The notes under the pieces were generated by a model. That model saw only the letters and a program-made list of their open reading frames with translations, made no database searches and had not been told where the DNA came from. The position numbers were made by a program, and so were the translations under genes. A DNA stretch of 16,174 nucleotides from positions 1 through 16,174 of the forward strand of contig JALVEJ010000043.1 of NCBI GenBank assembly GCA_027031025.1. Reading direction: 5' to 3'. How positions within the stretch are numbered: position 1 is the stretch's first letter; every line of letters starts with the position of its first letter. This DNA comes from Flavobacteriales bacterium (GTDB lineage Bacteria; Bacteroidota; Bacteroidia; Flavobacteriales; Flavobacteriaceae). Shown piece after piece: positions 1 through 7,002 of the stretch.

Positions 1-203
1 GTATTGGCTTAGCCCACAGGTTTGATGACAGTTTTTCGGGCTTGTTGCAGTATTATGTAACGCCGCAATTTCGCATAGGCTATGCTTATGATTTTACGAT
101 GACGGAATTGCGTCATTACAACAGCGGTTCACACGAATTGATGTTAGGCTATGATTTCAACTTTGTTGAAGACACGCGTATTCGATCACCGCGTTTCTTT
201 TAA
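1..203 (+). CDS. PorP/SprF family type IX secretion membrane protein, C-terminal fragment
   Basis: This is the 3' end of a gene that begins before the window; the readable part is 66 residues ending at the TAA at 201-203. It shows alternating aromatic and polar residues typical of outer-membrane beta strands. The tail, with GSHELMLGYDFNF followed by a final SPRFF, matches my memory of the conserved C-terminus of the PorP/SprF family, whose strands end in an aromatic residue. In P. gingivalis PorP partners with PorE, and in F. johnsoniae SprF is needed for secretion of the SprB adhesin. The next gene starts 18 bases downstream and encodes a PorE-like protein, so the two almost certainly form an operon. 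Whether this is the core PorP or one of the adhesin-specific paralogues cannot be told; a large adhesin gene just upstream of the window would favour the latter. Confidence 0.88.
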   Translation, partial: IGLAHRFDDSFSGLLQYYVTPQFRIGYAYDFTMTELRHYNSGSHELMLGYDFNFVEDTRIRSPRFF

Positions 204-221
204 CCCCAAAAACTATAAGAA

Positions 222-2162
222 ATGAAAATTATATATACCAAACAACGTATCGTATTAGTGCTGTTAAGTCTGATGTTAGGATTTGCAGTACAATCTCAGA
301 GTTTGAGATTGAAGAAAGCTAATAAATTTTTTAAAGAATATTCATATGATAAAGCCATTAGAGCGTATGAATCCATAGATGACAAAACCCCATCGGTTTA
401 TCGCAATTTGGCCAAAAGCTATTTGATGCTGGGCAATATTGACAAAGCCGAAGGGAATTATGCTGCTTTGATGAGTACCGGCGGTTATCAACCCGAAGAT
501 GTCTATGATTATGCTTCGGTATTGATGATGAACAAAAAATATGACGAAGCCGCCAATTGGATGGAGAAATATTACAAATTAAAACCGGATGACAGACGTG
601 CACAAGCTTTTATGTCCAATCCGTTGTATTACAGAGACTTATTACAATCTGACCCGAAAATGGCTTTAAATAATTTGGATATCAATACGCCTTACGAGGA
701 TTTTTCTCCGGTGTATTACAAAGATAACCAAGTTGTTTTTGCATCTAGTAGAGATTACAGTCATATGGTTAACCGAAAATGGAATGGTAATAGGCAACCC
801 TTTTTAGATTTATATGTTGCTGATTTGACTGATGGTAACAATTTGACCAATGTTAGAAAGTTTAATGAAGTAGTCAATAAACAATATCATGATGCTCCTG
901 CCAGTTTTAATCAAACGGGAGATTATATGATTGTTACCAGAAATATTTACACTGACGATAATTTGAACGATAATAAATTATGGTTATATGAGTCACATTT
1001 GGTAGACAATAGCTATTGGGATGAGCCAAGCCCTTTGTACTTTAATGACAAGCATTTTTCAAACGGGCAAGCCAGCTTAAGTCCTGATGGTAACATTATG
1101 TATTTTGCTTCGGACCGTCCGGGCGGTTTTGGTGGCACGGATATTTATAAAAGTGTCAAAGGTAAGGACGGTAAATGGAGTGCGCCTGAGAATTTAGGAC
1201 CGAAGATCAATAGTGAAGGTAACGAAATGTTCCCTTACTACGATGCCAAAGGCGGTTATTTGTTTTTCTCATCTAACGGTTGGCCAGGTTTAGGCGGTTT
1301 AGATGTATTTGTAACCAAAGTTAAGCGAGATGGCAGTTATACCAAGCCTCAAAACTTAGGCGCACCGATTAACTCCAATAGAGACGATTTCGGTTTTATT
1401 TACAAGCAAGACGGTAGCGGTTTTGTATCGAGTAATAGAGCCGGCGGTAAGGGCGATGACGACATTTACAGTTATAAAAACATGCCAAAATTCCAAGACA
1501 AGATTAAGGAATGTTATTTAGCCGGAACTATTACTGACAAGCAAACAGGTGAGCCTTTACCCTATGCCCAAGTTCTTTTAACAGATGCTAATGGCAATAA
1601 GCTTAAAGAAGTAGAGACCAAGGCAGATGGTAAATATGATTTTGGTATTGATTGCGGAAATGTCTATAATGTTTTGGTGTTAAGACAACCTTATAATGAA
1701 GCCAAGGCCAATATCGATACCAAAACTTATGATACGCCTAATATAGTCAAAGATTTTGCATTGGAAAAACCCGGTGAAAAAATACTGGAAAAAGACCAAT
1801 TATGCGATCATAAAATTGAACCGATATATTATGATTTAGACAAGTTTTACATCAGATTTAAAGACAAGCTAAAATTGGATAAAATTGTAGCTTTGATGAA
1901 CAAATATCCTGAGATGAAATTGGAAGTATCATCATATACCGATGCCAGAGCTAGCAAACCATACAATGTAAAACTATCTAAAAACAGAACGATGTCAGCT
2001 ATTAATTATTTGACTTCGCATGGTATCAGCCAAGAACGTTTGGTTGCTAAATGGTTTGGTGAGTTGTATCCGGTTAACGGTTGTGTGGACGGTGTAAAAT
2101 GTAGCGAAGCAGAACACCAGTTGAACCGTAGAACGGAATTTAAAATTTTGAATTGTGAATAG
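222..2162 (+). CDS. PorE-like OmpA family protein (TPR, PD40 propeller, CRD-like, OmpA domain)
   Basis: The 646-residue protein is probably a periplasmic linker between an outer-membrane T9SS component and peptidoglycan. Visible parts in order: a signal peptide (about 1-25, hydrophobic VLVLLSLMLGF), TPR-like helices (about 28-125), a PD40 beta-propeller (about 150-425, with blades such as SPDGNIMYFASDRPGG near residue 287), a carboxypeptidase-regulatory-like beta domain (about 430-515), and a C-terminal OmpA domain (about 533-645). In the OmpA domain D574 and R589 sit 15 residues apart in a TD...N..LS..R motif, the usual pair that binds diaminopimelate. This order is the published one for P. 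gingivalis PorE. No lipobox cysteine is visible after the signal peptide. The gene follows the PorP/SprF fragment by 18 bases and ends just before a terminator. PorE itself or an adhesin-linked paralogue are both possible. Confidence 0.9.
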   Translation: MKIIYTKQRIVLVLLSLMLGFAVQSQSLRLKKANKFFKEYSYDKAIRAYESIDDKTPSVYRNLAKSYLMLGNIDKAEGNYAALMSTGGYQPEDVYDYASVLMMNKKYDEAANWMEKYYKLKPDDRRAQAFMSNPLYYRDLLQSDPKMALNNLDINTPYEDFSPVYYKDNQVVFASSRDYSHMVNRKWNGNRQPFLDLYVADLTDGNNLTNVRKFNEVVNKQYHDAPASFNQTGDYMIVTRNIYTDDNLNDNKLWLYESHLVDNSYWDEPSPLYFNDKHFSNGQASLSPDGNIMYFASDRPGGFGGTDIYKSVKGKDGKWSAPENLGPKINSEGNEMFPYYDAKGGYLFFSSNGWPGLGGLDVFVTKVKRDGSYTKPQNLGAPINSNRDDFGFIYKQDGSGFVSSNRAGGKGDDDIYSYKNMPKFQDKIKECYLAGTITDKQTGEPLPYAQVLLTDANGNKLKEVETKADGKYDFGIDCGNVYNVLVLRQPYNEAKANIDTKTYDTPNIVKDFALEKPGEKILEKDQLCDHKIEPIYYDLDKFYIRFKDKLKLDKIVALMNKYPEMKLEVSSYTDARASKPYNVKLSKNRTMSAINYLTSHGISQERLVAKWFGELYPVNGCVDGVKCSEAEHQLNRRTEFKILNCE

Positions 2163-2188
2163 ATAAAAACATTAAAATTTAAAATAAT

Positions 2189-2222
2189 AACCGGTTGCAA
2201 GTTTTTGTAACCGGTTTTTTTT
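2189..2222 (+). terminator. Rho-independent terminator after the porE-like gene
   Basis: Arms 2189-2200 and 2205-2216 form a 12-bp stem (AACCGGTT core, with one G-U pair) closed by a four-base loop and followed by six T. It lies 27 bases after the stop codon at 2160-2162 and ends the porP-porE-like operon. Confidence 0.85.
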
Positions 2223-2236
2223 ATGGCTTTGCCATT

Positions 2237-2385
2237 GCGTTAGGGATAGAAGCGGTAGCCCGGCGCAGTGCCGCCTGATTGTTTTATGGCGGGTGGCGGC
2301 GCCCTTAGGAAGCCCCCGCACCGCCCGTAAAACAACAGAGCGGAACAAGCCGGCTACAAGCGAATAGCCCGCTCGAACGCCCTAA
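2237..2385. repeat. GC-rich nested-palindrome intergenic element
   Basis: By hand count about 62% of the 149 bases are G or C, in surroundings that are AT-rich. The ends carry TTAGGG (2240-2245) and CCCTAA (2380-2385) as an inverted pair. Inside, GTAGCC (2255-2260) can pair with GGCTAC (2352-2357), and a long central hairpin pairs 2279-2295 with 2319-2335 (17 positions, two mismatches). An alternative small hairpin pairs GGCTA (2352-2356) with TAGCC (2365-2369). There is no open reading frame of note. The start TTAGGGATAGAAGCGG and the tail resemble, from memory, a repeat family dispersed between genes in flavobacterial genomes. It lies between convergent genes and would be read as the 3' untranslated region of mgtE. 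Confidence 0.7.
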
Positions 2386-2389
2386 ATTA

Positions 2390-3757
2390 TTAAAATCCCA
2401 GAATTAGTTTGGCAATGGAAAAAAAGATATATATACCGAAAATGTCGTTGCTGGTGGTGATAAAGGGGCCGGTGGCAACGGCTGGGTCAATGCCGCGCTT
2501 GTGTAAAAACAGTGGCACAAAAGTGCCGATTAAGGATGCCATAATTATTACCGATACTAAGGAAATGGCAACGGTAATAGCCATTTTTAAATCGAATCCG
2601 GTTAGGATATGACCAAGTAAAAATTTTCCGATAAGCAACAATATTATGGATAAAATAATACCGTTCATCAAGCTTAATGAAATTTCTTTTAACAGACGTT
2701 TCCAAACAGAGCCGGTTAGGGTGCCGTTAGCCAAACCTTGCACGACAATAGCGGATGATTGCACGCCGACATTTCCGGCTGTGGCAGCAATGAGTGGCGT
2801 GAAGAAAAACAAGGTGCCGTATTGATTCATGGCATTGCCAAACCCGCTTAATACAATAACACTGGCAAACCCGCCTATGAGCGCTACGATGAGCCATGGT
2901 AATCGGGCTTTCATCAATTGAAAAACGGAGTCGTCGGCTTCGACATCGTCAGTGATACCGGCAGCCATTTGATAGTCTTTTTCGGCTTCTTCTTTAATAT
3001 AATCGACGACATCGTCAATAGTGATTTGACCGACCAATCTGCCTATTTCATCGACAACGGGCATAACAAACAGGTCGTATTTTTGCATGATACGGGCAAC
3101 TTCGTCAGCCGAGTCGTTGACATTGACATAATGAATGTTGTCGTTGTAGACGTTTTTGATGGGGGTCTTGGTTGAAGTAGTCAAGAGTTTTTTTAAGGAT
3201 AAACGGCCTTTGAGGCGATCTTCATCATCAACGACATAAATGGTATGCACTTTTTCCATTTCTTCGGCTTGTTTGCGCATTTCGGCTACCGCCCGTAGGA
3301 CATTCCAGTTTTCGTTGACTTTGATAAATTCTTTTCCCATCAAACCGCCAGCGGTGTCTTCGTCATAGCGAAGCAGTTCGACAATGTCTTTGGCATGTTC
3401 TTTATCGTCGATATGGGAGATAACTTCCACTTTTTTGTCATCAGGGAGTTCGGCAATAATATCTGCTGCATCGTCTGTTTCGAGTTCTTCAACTTCTTCT
3501 GCAATTTCTTTGGCAGAAAGATTTTCGAGGATTTTTTCTTTTAAGTCGTCGTCCAATTCGGCTATGATATCCGCTGTAACGTCACTATCTAAGAGTCTTA
3601 TGACATATAAAGCTTTATCAAAATCCAGCTCATCAAGTATTTCTGCCAGGTCGGCAGCATGTAAACCTTCTAATAATTGCACTATTTTGGCATTGTTTTT
3701 TTGTGCAATGTATTTTTCGAGTTTTCCGGTAAGTTGGCGGTAGTCTTTATGTGTCAT
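2390..3757 (-). CDS. mgtE: Magnesium transporter MgtE
   Basis: The 455-residue length is normal for MgtE, a homodimeric inner-membrane Mg2+ channel. An acidic helical N domain (about 15-130, rich in ELDDD and DDAADIIAELPDD repeats) is followed by paired CBS domains (about 135-260), a connecting helix, and about five membrane segments (about 285-455). The pore signature GNVGVQS is at 328-334. Near the end, PFITTSNDIFG contains D438, which corresponds to the Mg2+-binding Asp of the T. thermophilus channel. In the family, the N and CBS domains bind Mg2+ and close the pore when Mg2+ is high. The ATG at 3757 lies inside the 3' end of rsmA with an 11-base overlap, so translation is probably coupled. 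No leader riboswitch is possible directly upstream because that DNA is rsmA coding sequence. Confidence 0.96.
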   Translation of the reverse strand: MTHKDYRQLTGKLEKYIAQKNNAKIVQLLEGLHAADLAEILDELDFDKALYVIRLLDSDVTADIIAELDDDLKEKILENLSAKEIAEEVEELETDDAADIIAELPDDKKVEVISHIDDKEHAKDIVELLRYDEDTAGGLMGKEFIKVNENWNVLRAVAEMRKQAEEMEKVHTIYVVDDEDRLKGRLSLKKLLTTSTKTPIKNVYNDNIHYVNVNDSADEVARIMQKYDLFVMPVVDEIGRLVGQITIDDVVDYIKEEAEKDYQMAAGITDDVEADDSVFQLMKARLPWLIVALIGGFASVIVLSGFGNAMNQYGTLFFFTPLIAATAGNVGVQSSAIVVQGLANGTLTGSVWKRLLKEISLSLMNGIILSIILLLIGKFLLGHILTGFDLKMAITVAISLVSVIIMASLIGTFVPLFLHKRGIDPAVATGPFITTSNDIFGIYIFFSIAKLILGF

Positions 3758-4520
3758 GTCTGATCATTTGAGCCAGTTGGACAAATTCTGCCGGAGATAA
3801 TTGTTCCGGTCTTTTTGCAAAGATACGAGCTTGTTTTAAATTATCACTCAAATTATAGGATTTTAAGCTGTTTCGTAAGGTTTTACGGCGTTGATTAAAG
3901 GCTGTTTTGACTATTTTTTTGAAATAATCATAGGGGATATCCGGTATTTGGTCTTTTTTGGTGAGTCTGATCACGCCGGATTTGACTTTGGGTGGTGGAT
4001 TAAAAACCTTTTCGTTGACTGTAAATAAATATTCGGTATGGTAATAAGTTTGTGTTAAAACCGATAAAATACCATAAGTTTTATTACCATGTTTTGCCGT
4101 GATGCGTTCGGAAACTTCCTTTTGGAACATGCCTGAAAATTCCGGAATCAATTCTTTGTTATCCAACACTTTAAAAACAATTTGTGTTGAAATGTTATAA
4201 GGAAAATTGCCGGTGATGCCAATGGGTTTTCCTTGAAATTGTTTGGGTAAATCTAATTTCAAAAAATCACCTTCTATAATATGGTTTTTAAGCTGAGGGA
4301 AATGTTTTTTTAAATAATTTACAGATTCCCGGTCTATTTCATTGACATAAATTTCCTTATTTTGTTCTTCAAGGAGAAATCGGGTCATAATGCCCATTCC
4401 GGGACCGATTTCCAATATAGTATCATAGGTGTCTAGTTGGAGGGTTTGGGCTATTTTGCGGGCAATATTAGGGTCGGTTAAAAAATGTTGTCCGAGATGT
4501 TTTTTAGGTTTGACATTCAT
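3747..4520 (-). CDS. rsmA: 16S rRNA (adenine1518-N6/adenine1519-N6) dimethyltransferase RsmA/KsgA
   Basis: This cytoplasmic enzyme uses S-adenosylmethionine to dimethylate two adjacent adenines in helix 45 of 16S rRNA during late small-subunit assembly. At 257 residues the length is normal. The N-terminal KKHLGQHFL (6-14) is the family signature. Motif I is EIGPGMG (37-43), the acidic residue after strand 2 is in NEID (60-63), a GDF motif is at 84-86, and the catalytic motif IV reads NFPY (105-108); the Phe variant is familiar in Bacteroidota. A basic C-terminal domain has RRKTLRN. Its last codons and TAA overlap the mgtE start. In Bacteroidota this rsmA-mgtE order is common as far as I recall. 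No convincing promoter box was found in the 120 bases upstream. Confidence 0.97.
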   Translation of the reverse strand: MNVKPKKHLGQHFLTDPNIARKIAQTLQLDTYDTILEIGPGMGIMTRFLLEEQNKEIYVNEIDRESVNYLKKHFPQLKNHIIEGDFLKLDLPKQFQGKPIGITGNFPYNISTQIVFKVLDNKELIPEFSGMFQKEVSERITAKHGNKTYGILSVLTQTYYHTEYLFTVNEKVFNPPPKVKSGVIRLTKKDQIPDIPYDYFKKIVKTAFNQRRKTLRNSLKSYNLSDNLKQARIFAKRPEQLSPAEFVQLAQMIRHDT

Positions 4521-4640
4521 GATGTGGCTTTGTTTGAATCTTACAATTATTTTTAAACCATTAAGAAATTAAGATTATTAAGGTTTTAGTTTTCTAAAAC
4601 AAAATCATTTTATTTGATGAATAATTTAGCCATAAGTTAC

Positions 4641-4673
4641 AAAAAAAAAGAGACATCCGAAGATATCTCTTTT
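4641..4673 (-). terminator. Rho-independent terminator with UUCG loop after the metzincin gene
   Basis: Read on the minus strand, an 11-bp stem (AAAGAGATATC pairing with GATGTCTCTTT, one G-U pair, 4647-4672) is closed by the very stable tetraloop c(UUCG)g at 4658-4661 and followed by a run of T (A run 4641-4646 on plus). It sits about 20 bases after the stop of the protease gene at 4693 and separates it from rsmA. Confidence 0.88.
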
Positions 4674-4692
4674 ATAACATTATTTTGGAAAT

Positions 4693-6930
4693 TTATTTTA
4701 AGATCAATTTTTGTGTAGCATTTTGATTGCCGTTATGAATTTTGACAAAATAAACACCACGACTTAAATGACTCAGTTGTATGGTTTGTTCAAAATTTTG
4801 GACGGCTTCATAGGTTTGATTAAAAACTTCTCGTCCACCCATATCAAACATTTTGATTTGAACATCATCATTATTGTTGGCATCAAAACTGATATGAACG
4901 GTTTGTGTAGCCGGATTTGGATAAATGTTTAAGTTGTTGATGTTGTTTTGTACAATACCATTAACACCTTGTATGGTAAATCGTCCTTTGGCCATATCAA
5001 AGAAATAATTGTTATGGGCTTTGACCATAAATCGACCTAAACTAGTGTTTTGATAGTTGGGAACATTAAAAGTTGCCGAACCGTTATTGGGAATATTGCT
5101 GGCTACAACTACCGGAAATGTTACACCGTTGTCAACGGAAAATAAAATGTCAACAGAAGCACAATTTACTTGACCGCCATTGGTTCCTGCAACATTCCAA
5201 GTAATGGTTTTAGTATCTCCGGCTTGCCAGGTTTCTCCGTTGGTCATGTTAGTCACTCTAAAAGGACCGGTTGTAGCATCAATATTGAATTGCAAATAAT
5301 CAAATGGCGTTTGTCCGCCTCCGGGATGATTATCTCGCACTGTAACAGCAAAAGTTAAAGCACGATTGACTGCCGGTAATTTTTCCCAAGTATTGCCATA
5401 AGTATTGTTAAAAATGTTAACCATACGGGGAAAATAGCGGTTGTTATTAGTTGTCGGGTCGTAGCTTCTAAAAGCCGGACCGGAGTTATTATTGACATTT
5501 GGCACCCATGAAACTGCACCGCTGTTGGTTAAGGCATCGATTTGTTCCCAGCAATAGGTCAAGGCATCATTGGCATCTTGGTCGGTGGCATTGGCTGTCA
5601 GCATAAAAGGGGTGGATTTTGGTATGTAAACGTTGCCGTAATTAACCATGCTAATGCTTGGCGTATGGTTTCCGATATTGGTATTGGTTGAACACGTTGC
5701 ATAGTTTAAGATGAAATCACTGGCTTCTGAAATACTAACGACATGAAAATAATCGTCGCTATGCAATTGTACATTGGGTGAACAAACACCGGCATAAGCC
5801 ATGATGGAACTACCGCTACCGGGTTCAACAGCTGTGCTAATATTTCTGTTGTTGCTGCAAGAATTGGCAAAAGTGTGATTGCAACCAAAAGCATGACCTA
5901 TTTCGTGTGCCACATAATCAATATCGTAAGTGTCGGTTCGCGGGCTGGTTGAGCCGGTTACCGAACGGCCTTTATAAGAGCTGCAAATAATGCCTAAACC
6001 GGAAATACCGCCGCCGGCATAAGTAGAGAACAAATGTCCGCCGTCGTAGTTAGATGCGCCAATGTAAGTGTTTAAAACATTGGTGTTATTGCTTAACATG
6101 GACATGATGTCAGAATTGTCATAAGGGTCAGTGTTAGGATTTAAGAATATGGCATCTGTTTCATTGGGAACTAATTCTAAGGTTACACCTAAGTCTCTTT
6201 CATAAACCGTATTGACACGGTCAATGGTTTCTGTAACAGCTGCTAAAACAACTGCTTTTTTTTGTGCATCGGTTGCGTTAGACGGGATAATACCCAGATT
6301 AATTGCTCTGTTGACATGAAATAGTGAGTATTCACCGGTAGTTCCTACTGCAAAACGATAGGTTCGCAACAAGCCATCATCGATACGTGCAGCATCTAAA
6401 TTGATGTCTTGAGAAATAGGTTCGCTGTCTGTAAAGCATTCAAAAGATTTCGGAGCAACTTGGTCTTTGGTATAAACGACTTCGTATTGTAAATCTCTTG
6501 TTGCCGGTTCAATAATCAAAGATGGTCTGCCCGAACGACTTATTCCGATTCGCATTCCTAACGGACTGACAACAATGGAGGCAATATCTCCTTTATCGTT
6601 ATAACCTCTATATGAATAAATTTGATAGGTTTTTTTTAATGATCCGGGTAGGGTAGTAGACCGGTAAATACTAAAATTTTCCATTTGTCCGTTTTCATTG
6701 GGAATACTGAAAATGACCTCGGAAGCTGTATTAGTAGTCATCAAAGGTGCTTGGTATAGCAAATGTTCAATAGCCGGCATATCCACTTCAAATGTCTTGT
6801 ATTGATAAGGCATCCGGTCGGTTGGAATGACTTCTTTATCAATATTGATGTTATTTATCCGCCAAAAATCGTTTTGACCAAATAATGAAAAGCTCAAAAG
6901 CAAACTGAAAAAGAATAATTTTGTTTTCAT
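4693..6930 (-). CDS. Secreted reprolysin-like metzincin protease with T9SS type A sorting domain
   Basis: I place the start at the ATG at 6930 (745 residues), not the in-frame ATG at 6969. The later start gives a clean signal peptide (MKTKLFFFSLLLSFSLFGQ), and a promoter -7 box at 6967-6974 would overlap the earlier one. After a propeptide-like region (about 20-190) comes a metzincin zinc-protease domain: HEIGHAFGCNH at 342-352 supplies the three zinc-binding His and catalytic Glu343, and SIMAY with Met377 is the Met-turn. The region from about 425 to 660 looks like Ig-type beta domains. The last 77 residues (669-745) begin IYPNPATQTV and end in GVYFVKI...LILK, the type A sorting domain that directs export through T9SS and is removed on surface attachment or release. 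The substrate is unknown. Confidence 0.92.
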   Translation of the reverse strand: MKTKLFFFSLLLSFSLFGQNDFWRINNINIDKEVIPTDRMPYQYKTFEVDMPAIEHLLYQAPLMTTNTASEVIFSIPNENGQMENFSIYRSTTLPGSLKKTYQIYSYRGYNDKGDIASIVVSPLGMRIGISRSGRPSLIIEPATRDLQYEVVYTKDQVAPKSFECFTDSEPISQDINLDAARIDDGLLRTYRFAVGTTGEYSLFHVNRAINLGIIPSNATDAQKKAVVLAAVTETIDRVNTVYERDLGVTLELVPNETDAIFLNPNTDPYDNSDIMSMLSNNTNVLNTYIGASNYDGGHLFSTYAGGGISGLGIICSSYKGRSVTGSTSPRTDTYDIDYVAHEIGHAFGCNHTFANSCSNNRNISTAVEPGSGSSIMAYAGVCSPNVQLHSDDYFHVVSISEASDFILNYATCSTNTNIGNHTPSISMVNYGNVYIPKSTPFMLTANATDQDANDALTYCWEQIDALTNSGAVSWVPNVNNNSGPAFRSYDPTTNNNRYFPRMVNIFNNTYGNTWEKLPAVNRALTFAVTVRDNHPGGGQTPFDYLQFNIDATTGPFRVTNMTNGETWQAGDTKTITWNVAGTNGGQVNCASVDILFSVDNGVTFPVVVASNIPNNGSATFNVPNYQNTSLGRFMVKAHNNYFFDMAKGRFTIQGVNGIVQNNINNLNIYPNPATQTVHISFDANNNDDVQIKMFDMGGREVFNQTYEAVQNFEQTIQLSHLSRGVYFVKIHNGNQNATQKLILK

Positions 6931-6966
6931 AAAATAATGTTTAGTAAATAATTTAATAATTAAAGA

Positions 6967-6974
6967 CAAAGATA
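6967..6974 (-). promoter_or_regulatory. Bacteroidota -7 promoter box for the metzincin gene
   Basis: On the minus strand this reads TATCTTTG, an exact match to the Bacteroidota -7 consensus TAnnTTTG. It is 36 bases upstream of the ATG at 6930, giving a leader of roughly 30 bases. No clear -33 TTTG is seen. It supports the shorter start for the protease. Confidence 0.5.
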
Positions 6975-7002
6975 AGAATTTGATAGAGAAAATTTCTAAA
7001 TA

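Noticed and set aside
2237..2385. Fragment of rRNA, tRNA or a transposon
   Set aside because: No tRNA fold, no recognisable rRNA core sequence and no reading frame were seen; the nested palindromes fit a small dispersed element better.
2918..3743. Plus-strand frames of 85 and 119 codons (2918-3175, 3384-3743)
   Set aside because: They lie antisense to the CBS and N domains of mgtE; the Ser-rich product is the mirror of acidic Asp/Glu codons, and mgtE is clearly the real gene.
3747..4520. Mg2+-sensing riboswitch upstream of mgtE
   Set aside because: The DNA directly upstream of mgtE is rsmA coding sequence and overlaps the mgtE start, leaving no leader.
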